A stretch of DNA of 64,000 nt from Actinomadura sp. 7K507. GTDB taxonomy: Bacteria > Actinomycetota > Actinomycetes > Streptosporangiales > Streptosporangiaceae. Location: the NCBI RefSeq assembly GCF_004348425.1, contig NZ_SMKK01000012.1, positions 1 to 64,000 of the forward strand. Direction: 5' to 3'. A program made the translations under genes and the position numbers. How positions within the stretch are numbered: the first letter of the stretch is position 1; every line of letters starts with the position of its first letter. Under the pieces are notes generated by a model, which saw only the letters and a list, made by a program, of their open reading frames with translations, was not told the DNA's origin and did not search any database. Below, piece by piece: positions 44,638 through 53,413 of the stretch.

Positions 44638-44940
44638 GCAACCACGTTAAAACACAATTCACAAGCATCCGGTCGGCCGAGCCGCCGCCGGACGGCGGGC
44701 CGCCGGATCGCGGGGGCGGTGGGCCGGGCGGCGAGGCGCGGGCTCGACCGTTCCAACATGGTGTCTTGGTGGGTGCCCGGGATTTCGCGCCGGACCGGAG
44801 GCGAGGGGCGGGCGGCGTTCCGGACATGACGGATCCGTGTTCGCCATGACCTTGCCATTCGCTTACCCGCGCATGGGCATCGCCACCGGACGGGAGGGCA
44901 TCAACAGGGCTCTTGCGACTTCGGGTGATTGGGGGACGCG
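44638..44940. other. Divergent intergenic region before the MreB-like gene
   Basis: About 300 bp, GC-rich near 44700. It holds the leaderless promoter of the PP2C gene and, less clearly, that of the MreB-like gene; GGGGGACGCG just before ATG 44941 may act as ribosome-binding site. I see no reliable small gene, terminator or RNA. Confidence 0.4.
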
Positions 44941-46005
44941 ATGTGGGACTTCGCGGGCCGTGACACCGCTATCGACATGGGAAGCGCGACCGTCCGGATG
45001 CACCTCAAGGATCGCGGGGTCGTCTGCCGGGAACCGTCGCTTCTCGCCCGCTGCCGGCGCACCGGGCGCATCCTCGCGCTCGGCGGCCCGGCGCAGGCGA
45101 TGGCGGGACGCAACCCGGACGTGACCCTCGTCCGGCCGGTGCGCGAGGGCGCGCCGACCGAGACCGACGCGGCGGAGTACATGATGCGGGCGCTCGTCCG
45201 CCGCCACCAGAAACGGCACTACACGGCCCGTCCCCGGCTGGTCGTGACGGTTCCGAGCGGGCTGACCTCCGTCCACTACCGGGCGCTGCGGTTCTCCGCC
45301 TACCAGGCCGGGGCGCGGCGGCTCACGCTCGTGCCGACGCCGATCGCGGCCGCCATCGGGATGGGCATGACCTCGTCCCTGCGGTCGGAGATCACGGTCG
45401 TCGCCGACATCGGCTCGGACGTCACCGACGTGGGCGTCATCGCGTTCGGCGGTCTCGTCACCTCGCGCACCACGCTCGTCGGCGGGTCGGCGCTGGACCG
45501 CGCGATCGTCGATCTCGTCCGCAGCGAGCACCACGTGGCGCTGTCTCGGTCGGCGGCGGAGGCGGCGAAGCTGGAGGTCGGGGCGGTTCCGCCGCTCGGG
45601 CGGCGGCCGGTGCGGCAGACCGTGGTGCACGGGCGCGACATCGCCTCGGGGATGCCGCGGTCGCTCGTGCTCACCACCGTGGACGTCGGCCGGGCGATCG
45701 CCGGTCCCGTCGCCGAGATCGTCGACGCCATCGGCGCCGGGGTGACCGGCTGCTCTCCCGAGATCTCCGGCGACCTGCTCAGCGTCGGCGTCACCCTCAC
45801 CGGCGGATGCTCCCGGCTGCCCGGACTGGAGCGGCTGATCCGCGACCGGACGGGCCTCGCGGCGCGGATCGGGGACGACACCGGCGACGCGGCCGTCCTC
45901 GGCGCCGGCGAGGTGCTGCGCTCGGCCCGCTCGCAGGAGCCGCCCACCCGCGACAGCGCGCCGAACCCGCACCTGATGACGACGCTGCCCGATCTCGATT
46001 ACTGA
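44941..46005 (+). CDS. MreB/Mbl-like actin homologue
   Basis: A 354-aa actin-fold protein: DTAIDMGSATVRMHLKDRGVV (phosphate-1), EYMMRALVRR, TVPSGLTSVHYRAL, VADIGSDVTDVGVIAFGG (phosphate-2) and LTGGCSRLPGLERLI (adenosine motif), as in MreB. Divergent: MreB is usually followed by mreC/mreD, which are absent, so it is an orphan paralogue. MreB paralogues in actinomycetes act in sporulation or the spore wall rather than elongation. The TTG start at 44929 would add four residues. Confidence 0.85.
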   Translation: MWDFAGRDTAIDMGSATVRMHLKDRGVVCREPSLLARCRRTGRILALGGPAQAMAGRNPDVTLVRPVREGAPTETDAAEYMMRALVRRHQKRHYTARPRLVVTVPSGLTSVHYRALRFSAYQAGARRLTLVPTPIAAAIGMGMTSSLRSEITVVADIGSDVTDVGVIAFGGLVTSRTTLVGGSALDRAIVDLVRSEHHVALSRSAAEAAKLEVGAVPPLGRRPVRQTVVHGRDIASGMPRSLVLTTVDVGRAIAGPVAEIVDAIGAGVTGCSPEISGDLLSVGVTLTGGCSRLPGLERLIRDRTGLAARIGDDTGDAAVLGAGEVLRSARSQEPPTRDSAPNPHLMTTLPDLDY

Positions 46006-46057
46006 CGCATGGGCCGTTTCCACGGCGCGGGACGCGGCGGCGCGTCACGATGGACGC

Positions 46058-47029
46058 ATGTCCTTCGAAGGGATGCCGGGACACGACCTGATCAACGTCG
46101 TCAAGGACCTGGAGCCGGTGGCGGCCGTCCGCGACCAGGAGGCCGCCGAACGGCGCCGCGCCTACCCGGAGCTCGTCGGCGTGGGGCCGCCGGAGTTCGG
46201 CTGCGCCGAGCAGGCCGGAGGGGCGTGGCGGCTCCTGTCGCTCGGCGCGCTGGACCCCGGCGAGGCCCGCATCGACCTGTCGGTGCACCTGCGCGACATC
46301 GCCGCGGACCACGAACCGGCGGTGCACAAGGAGATGCTGCTGCTCGCGGACGCCCTCGAAGAGGCGGCTCTCGGGGACGAGGGGCCGGGCGCGGCCGGGG
46401 ACGCGGCCGGCGGCAACGAGTGCGCGGCCGGGCCGCTGCGGTTCCGGGTCGTCCGGGTGCTGGGCTTCGCCCGGTTCGGCGGCGACGGGCCCGAGCCGGC
46501 CCGCGTCACCGACGGCGAGGACGGGCCGCTGTTCGATCACCCCATCGACCCGGCCGCCCCGGTCGGCCCGGCCGACGCGGCGCTCCGGCTGGAGCTGCTG
46601 AGCGTGGTCCCGGCCACCGGGACCGTCCCGGACGAGCTGCGCCACGAGGCCGTCACCGCCGTCAAGGCGTATCCGGGCGTCGTGCTGCTGCCCCCGGACT
46701 TCACCGTCATGGAGGACCGCGACGACCAGTGGCGGCCGATCACCGGCGGGACCGGCCCGCAGGACGCCCGCGACTCCCTCGCGCACTACTTCCGCGCGCT
46801 GCTGCCGCTCGACACGCCCGCCGGCTGCGCGCCGCCGAGCCCCGGCGAGCTGGCCGAGTACGCGTGGGCCGCCGACCGCATCGACACCGACGGCGGCATC
46901 GAGTTCGTGGCGTGCGGGCGGCGGTTCCGGATCGTGCGCGTCACCCGGATGATCCGGGTCGGCCCCGACGGTCCCGAGCCCGCTCGCCACTCCGACGAGG
47001 ACCTCCGGCCCCCGCGGAGATCGGAATAG
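46058..47029 (+). CDS. DUF5954 family protein
   Basis: A 323-aa actinobacterial protein of unknown role, probably DUF5954. Two similar blocks occur, RFRVVRVLGFARFGGDGPEPAR (about 129-150) and RFRIVRVTRMIRVGPDGPEPAR (about 289-310), suggesting an internal duplication. ATG 46058 with CACGAT 6 nt upstream; GTG or ATG alternatives are not obvious. Confidence 0.7.
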   Translation: MSFEGMPGHDLINVVKDLEPVAAVRDQEAAERRRAYPELVGVGPPEFGCAEQAGGAWRLLSLGALDPGEARIDLSVHLRDIAADHEPAVHKEMLLLADALEEAALGDEGPGAAGDAAGGNECAAGPLRFRVVRVLGFARFGGDGPEPARVTDGEDGPLFDHPIDPAAPVGPADAALRLELLSVVPATGTVPDELRHEAVTAVKAYPGVVLLPPDFTVMEDRDDQWRPITGGTGPQDARDSLAHYFRALLPLDTPAGCAPPSPGELAEYAWAADRIDTDGGIEFVACGRRFRIVRVTRMIRVGPDGPEPARHSDEDLRPPRRSE

Positions 47030-47040
47030 TATCTCGTCCC

Positions 47041-47979
47041 ATGAGCGACGCACCCGACCGCGAAGGTCCCGGAACCCCGCGTCTGCACGAGGTCTCGGAC
47101 GGGGTGTACGCCTACGTCCAGCCCGACGGCACCTGGTGGATCAACAACACCGGCTTCCTCGTCGGGGAACGCGGCGTGACGAGCGTGGACGCCTGCTCGA
47201 CCGAGCGCAGGACCCGCGCCTACCTGGAGTCGATCCGGTCGGTCACCGACCGGCCCGTCCGGACGCTGGTCAACACCCACCACCACGGCGACCACACGTT
47301 CGGCAACTACCTGTTCTCCGGCGCGACGGTCATCGGCCACGAGGAGACGCGCACGAGCGCGCTCGCCTGGGGCAAGCCGTTCGACGAGCCGGTCTGGACG
47401 AAGGTGGACTGGGGCGACGTCGAGATAGAGCCGCCGTTCCTCACCTACACCGACGGCGTGACCCTGTGGGTGGACGAGCTGCGCTGCGAGGTCCGGCACG
47501 TCGGGACGCCCGCGCACACCACCAACGACTCGATCGTGTGGATCCCGGAGCGGCGCGTGCTGTTCTGCGGGGACCTGCTGTTCAACGGCGGCACCCCGTT
47601 CCTGCTGCAAGGCTCGGTCTCCGGTGCGATCAAGGTGCTGGAGGAGGTCATCGCGCCGCTGGACGCGGAGACGATCGTCCCCGGCCACGGCCCCGTCGGC
47701 GGCCCGGAGCTGATCGACCGCGTGGCCGGCTACCTCCGGTTCGTGCAGACGACGGCCGCCGCGGCGAAACCGGCCGGGCTGACTCCGCTGGAGGCCGCCC
47801 GCGAGGCCGACCTCGGCCCGTTCGCGGAGCTGACCGACGCCGAGCGGCTCGTCGGCAACCTGCACCGCGCGTACGCCGAGCTCGACGGCCTCGAACCCGG
47901 CGGCGAGATCGACGTGATCTCCGCGATCGGCGACATGATCACCTTCAACGGCGGCCGCCCCCTGACCTGCCGCGCCTGA
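47041..47979 (+). CDS. MBL-fold metallo-hydrolase
   Basis: A 312-aa metallo-beta-lactamase superfamily hydrolase. Metal site: NTHHHGDHTFGNY (HxHxDH), VRHVGTPAHTTNDSIVW, FCGDLLFNG and VPGHGPVGGPE. No signal peptide. Glyoxalase II/quinoprotein-like branch; substrate unknown. It lies next to an aromatic catabolic cluster. ATG 47041 follows TAGTAT by 8 nt (leaderless). Confidence 0.9.
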   Translation: MSDAPDREGPGTPRLHEVSDGVYAYVQPDGTWWINNTGFLVGERGVTSVDACSTERRTRAYLESIRSVTDRPVRTLVNTHHHGDHTFGNYLFSGATVIGHEETRTSALAWGKPFDEPVWTKVDWGDVEIEPPFLTYTDGVTLWVDELRCEVRHVGTPAHTTNDSIVWIPERRVLFCGDLLFNGGTPFLLQGSVSGAIKVLEEVIAPLDAETIVPGHGPVGGPELIDRVAGYLRFVQTTAAAAKPAGLTPLEAAREADLGPFAELTDAERLVGNLHRAYAELDGLEPGGEIDVISAIGDMITFNGGRPLTCRA

Positions 47980-48010
47980 TCCCGGCGGGGCGCGGGCCCG
48001 GGGCGCCCCG

Positions 48011-48898
48011 TCAGCGCAGGACGACCTGCTGGATCACCGAGACGGCTCGGGCCAGGTGCGGTTCCGTGCGGTCGGTTCGGTGGGCTATCGCGAGGTCGAT
48101 GTCCATGGCGGGGCGCACCATCGGCCGGAAGTCGACGCCTTCGAGGGCCAGGGCCGTCACCGGTTCCGGGACGACGGCCACGCCGAGCCCGCCCGCGACG
48201 AGGGTGATCAGCGTGGAGGTCTCGCCGACCTCGTGTCGGATCCGGGGCTCTACGCCGGCGTCGCGGAAGAGCCCGAGCACTACGCCGTACATCACCGAGC
48301 GGCGGTCCGCGGAGTGCACGATGAGGTCGGCGTCCGCCATGTCGGTGACCCCCACCTCCCGCAGTGCGGACAGGGGGTGGCCGGAGGGGACCGCGACGAC
48401 GAGCCGGTCCCGGCGCAGCGGCAGGACGGTGAGCGAGAGGTCCTCGATCGGCGGCCGCAGCAGTGCCAGGTCGATCTCGCCGGCCCGCAGCGCCGCGGTC
48501 TGGTCGGGCACCAGCATCTCGCCGCGGAAGGAGAAGTCGACGCCGGGCAGTTCCAGGGAGAGGCCGCGGGAGATCGCGGGCAGCAGGCTGTAGGTCGCCG
48601 AGCCCACGCAGCCGATCGCGAGACGGCCGACCGCGCCGGCCGCGACCCGGCGGGCCTCGTGCGCCGCCTCGTCCACCTCGCCGAGGATCTTCCGGGCGCG
48701 TGCCAGGTAGCCGCGGCCCGCGTCGGTGAGGCCGACGCGGCGCGTGCTGCGGTGGAACAGGTCCACGCCCAGCTCTGCCTCCAGCCGGCGGATCGCCTGC
48801 GACAGCGGCGGCTGGGCCATGGTGAGGCGCTCGGCGGCACGTCCGAAGTGCAGCTCTTCGGCGACCGCGACGAAGTACCGCAGGTGGCGCAGATCCAT
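48011..48898 (-). CDS. LysR-family transcriptional regulator
   Basis: A 295-aa LysR activator. N-terminal helix-turn-helix MDLRHLRYFVAVAEELHFGRAAERLTMAQPPLSQ; effector domain about 90-295. It resembles BenM/CatR-type regulators of aromatic catabolism. Divergent from the thiolase-CoA-transferase operon across a 71-bp region holding a perfect palindrome. It likely activates that operon when a muconate- or adipate-like ligand is bound. Confidence 0.93.
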   Translation of the reverse strand: MDLRHLRYFVAVAEELHFGRAAERLTMAQPPLSQAIRRLEAELGVDLFHRSTRRVGLTDAGRGYLARARKILGEVDEAAHEARRVAAGAVGRLAIGCVGSATYSLLPAISRGLSLELPGVDFSFRGEMLVPDQTAALRAGEIDLALLRPPIEDLSLTVLPLRRDRLVVAVPSGHPLSALREVGVTDMADADLIVHSADRRSVMYGVVLGLFRDAGVEPRIRHEVGETSTLITLVAGGLGVAVVPEPVTALALEGVDFRPMVRPAMDIDLAIAHRTDRTEPHLARAVSVIQQVVLR

Positions 48899-48926
48899 AT
48901 CGTGAACGTCTTAATAGGAGCGAATA

Positions 48927-48946
48927 TTGATATTTCATTATATCAA
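48927..48946. promoter_or_regulatory. Palindromic LysR operator
   Basis: TTGATAT-TTCATT-ATATCAA, 7-bp arms, no mismatch, in the AT-rich gap between lysR and the thiolase gene. It includes a T-N11-A match, as LysR sites do. The thiolase -10 box TAGCCT follows at 48958. Confidence 0.8.
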
Positions 48947-48969
48947 GGGTGGTCACCTAGCCTCGGATC

Positions 48970-50166
48970 ATGAGCTCCTTCCTGTACTCCGCCGTCCGGA
49001 CCCCGTTCGGGCGGTTCAACGGCTCCCTGTCGGGCGTCCGGCCGGACGACCTCGCGGCGGGCGTGATCACCGCGCTGCTGGACCGGGCGCCCCGGCTGGA
49101 CCCGGCCGCGATCGGCGAGGTCGTCTGGGGCAACGCGAACGGCGCGGGTGAGGAGAACCGCAACGTCGGCAGGATGGCCGCGCTGCTCGCCGGGCTGCCG
49201 ACCGGCGTGCCGGGCACGACCGTCAACCGGCTGTGCGGCTCCAGCCTCGACGCGGCGATGATCGGCTCCCGGACGATCGAGACGGGCGACGCCGATCTGG
49301 TCCTGGCCGGCGGGGTCGAGTCGATGACGCGGGCGCCGTGGGTGCTGCCGAAACCGGCGAAGGGCTTCCCGGCCGGTGACCTCACCGCGGTCTCGACCAC
49401 GCTCGGCTGGCGGCTGGTGAACCCGCGCATGCCGAAGGAGTGGACGGTCTCGCTCGGCGAGGCCAACGAACTCCTCCAGGAGAGGTACGGCATCGGCCGC
49501 GAGCGCCAGGACGCGTTCGCGCTGCGTTCCCACCGGTTGGCGGCGGCCGCCTGGGACGACGGCTTCTACGACGACCTGGTCGTCCCCGCCGGCGAACTGA
49601 AGCGCGACGAGGGCGTCCGTGCCGACTCCTCGCTGGAGAAGCTGTCCGGGCTCAAGCCGAGCTTCCGCCCGGACGGCACCATCACCGCCGGCAACGCCTC
49701 GCCGCTCAGCGACGGCGCGTCCGCGCTGCTCCTCGGCTCGGCGACCGCCGGCGACCGGATCGGCCTCGAACCCCTCGCGCGCATCGCCGGACGGGGCGCG
49801 TTCGCGCTCGACCCGCAGGACTTCGGCTACGCCCCCGTCGAGGCGGCGAACCGCGCCCTCGCGCGGGCCGGGATCGGCTGGGACGAGGTCGGCGCGGTCG
49901 AACTCAACGAGGCCTTCGCCGTCCAGTCGCTCGCCTGCGTCGACGCCTGGGGTATCGATCCGGAGATCGTCAACACCAGGGGCGGCGCGATAGCGATCGG
50001 CCACCCCCTCGGGGCCAGCGGCGCCCGCGTCCTCGGCACGCTCGCGAAGGTGCTCCGCGAGCGCGGCGAGCGCTGGGGCGTCGCCACGATCTGCATCGGC
50101 GTCGGGCAAGGCCTGGCCGTCGTCCTGGAGAACACGGGCTCGGAGAACAGGGAGGCCGGAGCATGA
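48970..50166 (+). CDS. pcaF: 3-oxoadipyl-CoA thiolase (PcaF-like)
   Basis: A 398-aa thiolase that would split 3-oxoadipyl-CoA into succinyl-CoA and acetyl-CoA. NRLCGSSLDA (nucleophile Cys near 90), NEAFAVQ, GGAIAIGHPLGASGAR (catalytic His) and CIGVGQG. The last motif is normally CxGGGQG; Val replaces Gly. The pcaF call rests on the two CoA-transferase genes beside it; general acetyl-CoA acetyltransferase is possible. ATG 48970 lies 6 nt after TAGCCT. It overlaps the next gene by 4 bp. Confidence 0.85.
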   Translation: MSSFLYSAVRTPFGRFNGSLSGVRPDDLAAGVITALLDRAPRLDPAAIGEVVWGNANGAGEENRNVGRMAALLAGLPTGVPGTTVNRLCGSSLDAAMIGSRTIETGDADLVLAGGVESMTRAPWVLPKPAKGFPAGDLTAVSTTLGWRLVNPRMPKEWTVSLGEANELLQERYGIGRERQDAFALRSHRLAAAAWDDGFYDDLVVPAGELKRDEGVRADSSLEKLSGLKPSFRPDGTITAGNASPLSDGASALLLGSATAGDRIGLEPLARIAGRGAFALDPQDFGYAPVEAANRALARAGIGWDEVGAVELNEAFAVQSLACVDAWGIDPEIVNTRGGAIAIGHPLGASGARVLGTLAKVLRERGERWGVATICIGVGQGLAVVLENTGSENREAGA

Positions 50167-50858
50167 GCAGGGCGGAGATTCTGGAGAGCGTCGACGAGGC
50201 CGTCCGCGGGATCGAGGACGGCAGCACCGTCCTGGTCGGCGGCTTCGGCTTCGCCGGGATGCCGTTCGACCTCATCGACGGGCTGATCCGGCAGGGCGCG
50301 AAGGACCTCACCATCGTGTCCAACAACGCCGGGAACGGAGAAGTCGGGCTGGCCGCGCTGCTCAAGACGGGACGCGTGCGCAAGGTGCTCTGCTCCTTCC
50401 CCCGGCAGAGCGACTCCCACGTCTTCGACGAGCTCTACCGGACGGGGAAGATCGAGCTGGAGGTCGTGCCGCAGGGCAACCTCGCCGAGCGGATGCGCGC
50501 GGCGGGCGCGGGCATCGGCGCCTTCTACTGCCCGACCGGCGTGGGCACTCCCCTGGCCGAGGGCAAGGAGACCCGGACCATCGACGGGCGCGTCCACGTC
50601 CTGGAATACCCCATCAAGGGGGACGTGGCGCTGATCAGCGCCCATCGGGCCGACACCATGGGCAACCTCGTCTACCGCAAGACCGCCCGCAACTTCGGGC
50701 CCGTCATGGCGACGGCCGCGACCACCACGCTCGCGCAGGTCGGCGGCGTCGTCCCCGCCGGGGAGATCGACCCCGAAGCGGTCGTCACGCCCGGCATCTT
50801 CGTCGACCGCGTGGTGCGGGTCGAGGAACGGCACTACACCGTCCAAGGAGCCCGCTGA
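50163..50858 (+). CDS. pcaI: 3-oxoacid CoA-transferase subunit A (PcaI-like)
   Basis: A 231-aa alpha subunit. GGFGFAGMP near residue 24, TIVSNNAGNGE, and the C-terminal TTTLAQVGGVVPAGEIDPEAVVTPG match the CoA-transferase family I fold. With subunit B it would form 3-oxoadipyl-CoA from 3-oxoadipate and succinyl-CoA. Stop/start overlap (ATGA) with the thiolase gene couples translation. Confidence 0.9.
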   Translation: MSRAEILESVDEAVRGIEDGSTVLVGGFGFAGMPFDLIDGLIRQGAKDLTIVSNNAGNGEVGLAALLKTGRVRKVLCSFPRQSDSHVFDELYRTGKIELEVVPQGNLAERMRAAGAGIGAFYCPTGVGTPLAEGKETRTIDGRVHVLEYPIKGDVALISAHRADTMGNLVYRKTARNFGPVMATAATTTLAQVGGVVPAGEIDPEAVVTPGIFVDRVVRVEERHYTVQGAR

Positions 50859-50859
50859 C

Positions 50860-51507
50860 ATGTCTCCCGCAACAGGGTCTCTGACCCCGGACGAGCTGGC
50901 CGCGGTCGTCGCCCGCGACATCCCGGCCGGCTCCTACGTCAACCTCGGCATCGGCCGTCCCACCAAGGTCGCCGACCATCTTCCCGGCGACTCGGGCGTC
51001 GTGCTGCACACCGAGAACGGGATGCTCAACATGGGTCCCGCCGCGGCCGGCGAGCAGATCGACCCCGATCTCACCAACGCCGGCAAGGTCCCGGTGACCG
51101 AGCTTCCCGGAACGTCCTACTTCCACCACGCGGACTCCTTCGCCATGATGCGCGGCGGCCATCTCGACGTGTGCGTGCTGGGCGCGTTCCAGGTCTCGGC
51201 CACCGGGGACCTCGCCAACTGGAGCACCGGCGCCCCCGGCGCCATCCCGGCCGTCGGCGGCGCGATGGATCTGGCGATCGGCGCCAAGCAGGTCTTCGTG
51301 ATGATGACGCTCTTCGACAAGCAGGGCCGATCCAAGCTCGTGCCCGCCTGCACCTACCCGCTGACCGGCGTCGGCTGCGTCAGCCGGGTCTACACCGACG
51401 TCGCCGTCTTCGACGTGGGCCCGGACGGGGCGGCGATCCGGGAGACCTTCGGCGTCACGGCCGAAGAGCTCCGCGACCGGCTGCCCGTCCCCCTCAGGTC
51501 ACCGTGA
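50860..51507 (+). CDS. pcaJ: 3-oxoacid CoA-transferase subunit B (PcaJ-like)
   Basis: A 215-aa beta subunit; VVLHTENGMLNMGP holds the catalytic Glu; VNLGIGRPTKVADHL is the N-terminal glycine loop. It starts 1 bp after subunit A. The 3' end overlaps the hydroxylase stop on the opposite strand by 14 bp, so the beta-ketoadipate and gentisate operons converge. Confidence 0.9.
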   Translation: MSPATGSLTPDELAAVVARDIPAGSYVNLGIGRPTKVADHLPGDSGVVLHTENGMLNMGPAAAGEQIDPDLTNAGKVPVTELPGTSYFHHADSFAMMRGGHLDVCVLGAFQVSATGDLANWSTGAPGAIPAVGGAMDLAIGAKQVFVMMTLFDKQGRSKLVPACTYPLTGVGCVSRVYTDVAVFDVGPDGAAIRETFGVTAEELRDRLPVPLRSP

Positions 51508-52768
51508 GCGGGTCCGCCTTCGCCGACGCGAGGGGCACCGGCGTGAACATCGGCGGCTCGTCGGAGGGGTGCAGCGCGGTCGGCCCGTAGAGCCAGTCCA
51601 CGAACGAGTAGTCGCGGGTGTCGCGCTCCCGCAGCAGGACGTTGCGCTGCCGGCGGGGCAGGCCGTCGAGGTGCCACAGCTCGCCCCAGGCGCGCGACGT
51701 GGTGAGGACGCGGCGGCAGTGCTCGGGGCGTACGGCCTGGTAGGCCGCGAGGACGGCCGGCCAGTCGACGGAGCCGTCCCCGGCGAGGTGCCGGGCGACG
51801 TGTTCGCCGAGCACCCAGCCGTCCTCGATCGCCATGATCGCGCCCTGGGCGATGTACTGCAGCGGGGGGTGGGCGGAGTCGCCGAGCAGCGCGACGGCGC
51901 CGTCCACCCACCTCATGATCGGGTCGCGGTCGTACATCCGCCACCACTTGCCGCGCCACATGTGGGGCAGCCCGTCGCGCACGAAGTCGCAGGTCTGCTC
52001 GAAGGCCGCGTCGAGTTCGTCGGGCGTGCCCCAGTCCTCCTCGCCGGCGCGCGCCTTGGGCGACTCGAAGACGGCGACCTGGTTGAGCAGCTCGCCGCCG
52101 CGCAGTCCGTAGTGGACGAAGTGGCAGCGGGGGCCGACGTACACGACGACCTCGCTGAGGTCGACGCCCGCCCCCCGGCCGCCCGACGTCGGCACGGTGC
52201 CGCGGTAGGCGACGTACGCCGAGGAGACCGGCTGGTCGTCCGCCATGAGCTTGCGCGCCACCGAGTGCAGCCCGTCGGCCGCGATGACGACCCGCGCCTC
52301 CTCGGTGTGGCCGTCGGCGAGCGTCACGCGGGCGCCGCCGGGCGCGTTCGCACTGCCGGCGATGTTGGCGTAGGCGACCGCCCGCTGCGACGTCACCAGG
52401 TCGGCCCCGGCGCGCTCGCAGGCGCGCAGCAGCATGGCGTGCAGGTCGCTGCGGTGGATGACCAGGTAGGGGAAGCCGTAGCGGCGCTCCAGATCGCGCA
52501 GGTCGAGGCGGGTGAGTTCCGAACCGTCGACGGCGTCGCGCATGATCATCGCGTCCGGGACGACGCCGAGGTCCATGGCCTCGTCCAGCAGGCCGTAGTC
52601 GTCGAGGATGCGCGTGCAGTTGGGGGCCAGCTGGATGCCGGCGCCGACCTCGCCGAACTCGGCGGACCTCTCGAGCAGCCGGACCGCGAGGCCCCGGCGG
52701 GCCAGCGCGTAGGCGGCGCCCAGCCCGCCGATCCCGCCGCCGACGATGAGCACATCAGGGTTGGTCAT
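51494..52768 (-). CDS. 3-hydroxybenzoate 6-hydroxylase-like FAD monooxygenase
   Basis: A 424-aa class A flavin monooxygenase. FAD motif VLIVGGGIGGLGAAYALARRG; DG-like VVIAADGLHS; GDSAHPPLQYIAQGA near the C-terminus contacts FAD. Context, with three downstream gentisate-pathway genes, points to 3-hydroxybenzoate 6-hydroxylation giving gentisate; salicylate hydroxylase is the alternative. ATG 52768 is chosen; GTG 52774 is possible. Last gene of the operon. Confidence 0.85.
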   Translation of the reverse strand: MTNPDVLIVGGGIGGLGAAYALARRGLAVRLLERSAEFGEVGAGIQLAPNCTRILDDYGLLDEAMDLGVVPDAMIMRDAVDGSELTRLDLRDLERRYGFPYLVIHRSDLHAMLLRACERAGADLVTSQRAVAYANIAGSANAPGGARVTLADGHTEEARVVIAADGLHSVARKLMADDQPVSSAYVAYRGTVPTSGGRGAGVDLSEVVVYVGPRCHFVHYGLRGGELLNQVAVFESPKARAGEEDWGTPDELDAAFEQTCDFVRDGLPHMWRGKWWRMYDRDPIMRWVDGAVALLGDSAHPPLQYIAQGAIMAIEDGWVLGEHVARHLAGDGSVDWPAVLAAYQAVRPEHCRRVLTTSRAWGELWHLDGLPRRQRNVLLRERDTRDYSFVDWLYGPTALHPSDEPPMFTPVPLASAKADPLTVT

Positions 52769-52789
52769 GATCACGTTCTTTCGGGCGGG

Positions 52790-53413
52790 TCAGAGCCACG
52801 GGCCGAGAAGGGGGGCGCCGCCGAGGGTGTGCGGGCGTCCGGCCAGCCAGGCGGCCACCTCGGGCAGCGGCCCGTCCGGGAGCGCGTCCAGCCGCCGCTT
52901 GGCGGAGATATCGGCGGCGAGGGCCTCCAGGAAGTCGTCCGGCAGGTCGGCGAAGGAGACTCCGCGGTCCAGGTCGACGGCGTGGACGAAGACCTCCCGC
53001 GCCCGCAGCCAGGGAACCTCGGTAGCGGGCACGGTGCGGCCCTGCGCCGTGACGACCTCGGCCCGCCACTGGCGCTCGGTCAGGCCGTCCATCGACGTCT
53101 GCAGCGTCGCGGCGGATCGGTTCATCCAGGCGGTCAGTTCCGCGGCGCCCATGCCGCTGCCGCGCTCGATCCCGGCCGCGCGCTCCTCGGGCGAGGCGTA
53201 CATGGGGGTCGCCTCACCGGTGGCCGCCCAGTGCACCAGGTTGCCGAGCGCTTCGGCGTTCGCCGCGACGTGGGCGGCCAGGTGCCTGCGGGTCCAGCCG
53301 GGCAGCAGGCTCGGGGCGTCGTACTCCGGCTCGGTCAGGCCGCCGGCGGCGTCGAGGAGCAGCGCGGTGCCCTCCCGCGTCCAGCGGCGGGCGTCGGCGG
53401 ACGTGCGGGCCAT
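52790..53413 (-). CDS. Maleylpyruvate isomerase, mycothiol-dependent
   Basis: A 207-aa DinB-like protein: GTALLLDAAGGLTEPEYDAPSLLPGWTRRHLAAHVAANAEALGNL and REVFVHAVDLDRG, the His-based metal site of mycothiol-dependent maleylpyruvate isomerase. It would convert maleylpyruvate to fumarylpyruvate using mycothiol, the actinobacterial thiol. The start overlaps the stop of the preceding gene (TGATG). Confidence 0.9.
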   Translation of the reverse strand: MARTSADARRWTREGTALLLDAAGGLTEPEYDAPSLLPGWTRRHLAAHVAANAEALGNLVHWAATGEATPMYASPEERAAGIERGSGMGAAELTAWMNRSAATLQTSMDGLTERQWRAEVVTAQGRTVPATEVPWLRAREVFVHAVDLDRGVSFADLPDDFLEALAADISAKRRLDALPDGPLPEVAAWLAGRPHTLGGAPLLGPWL

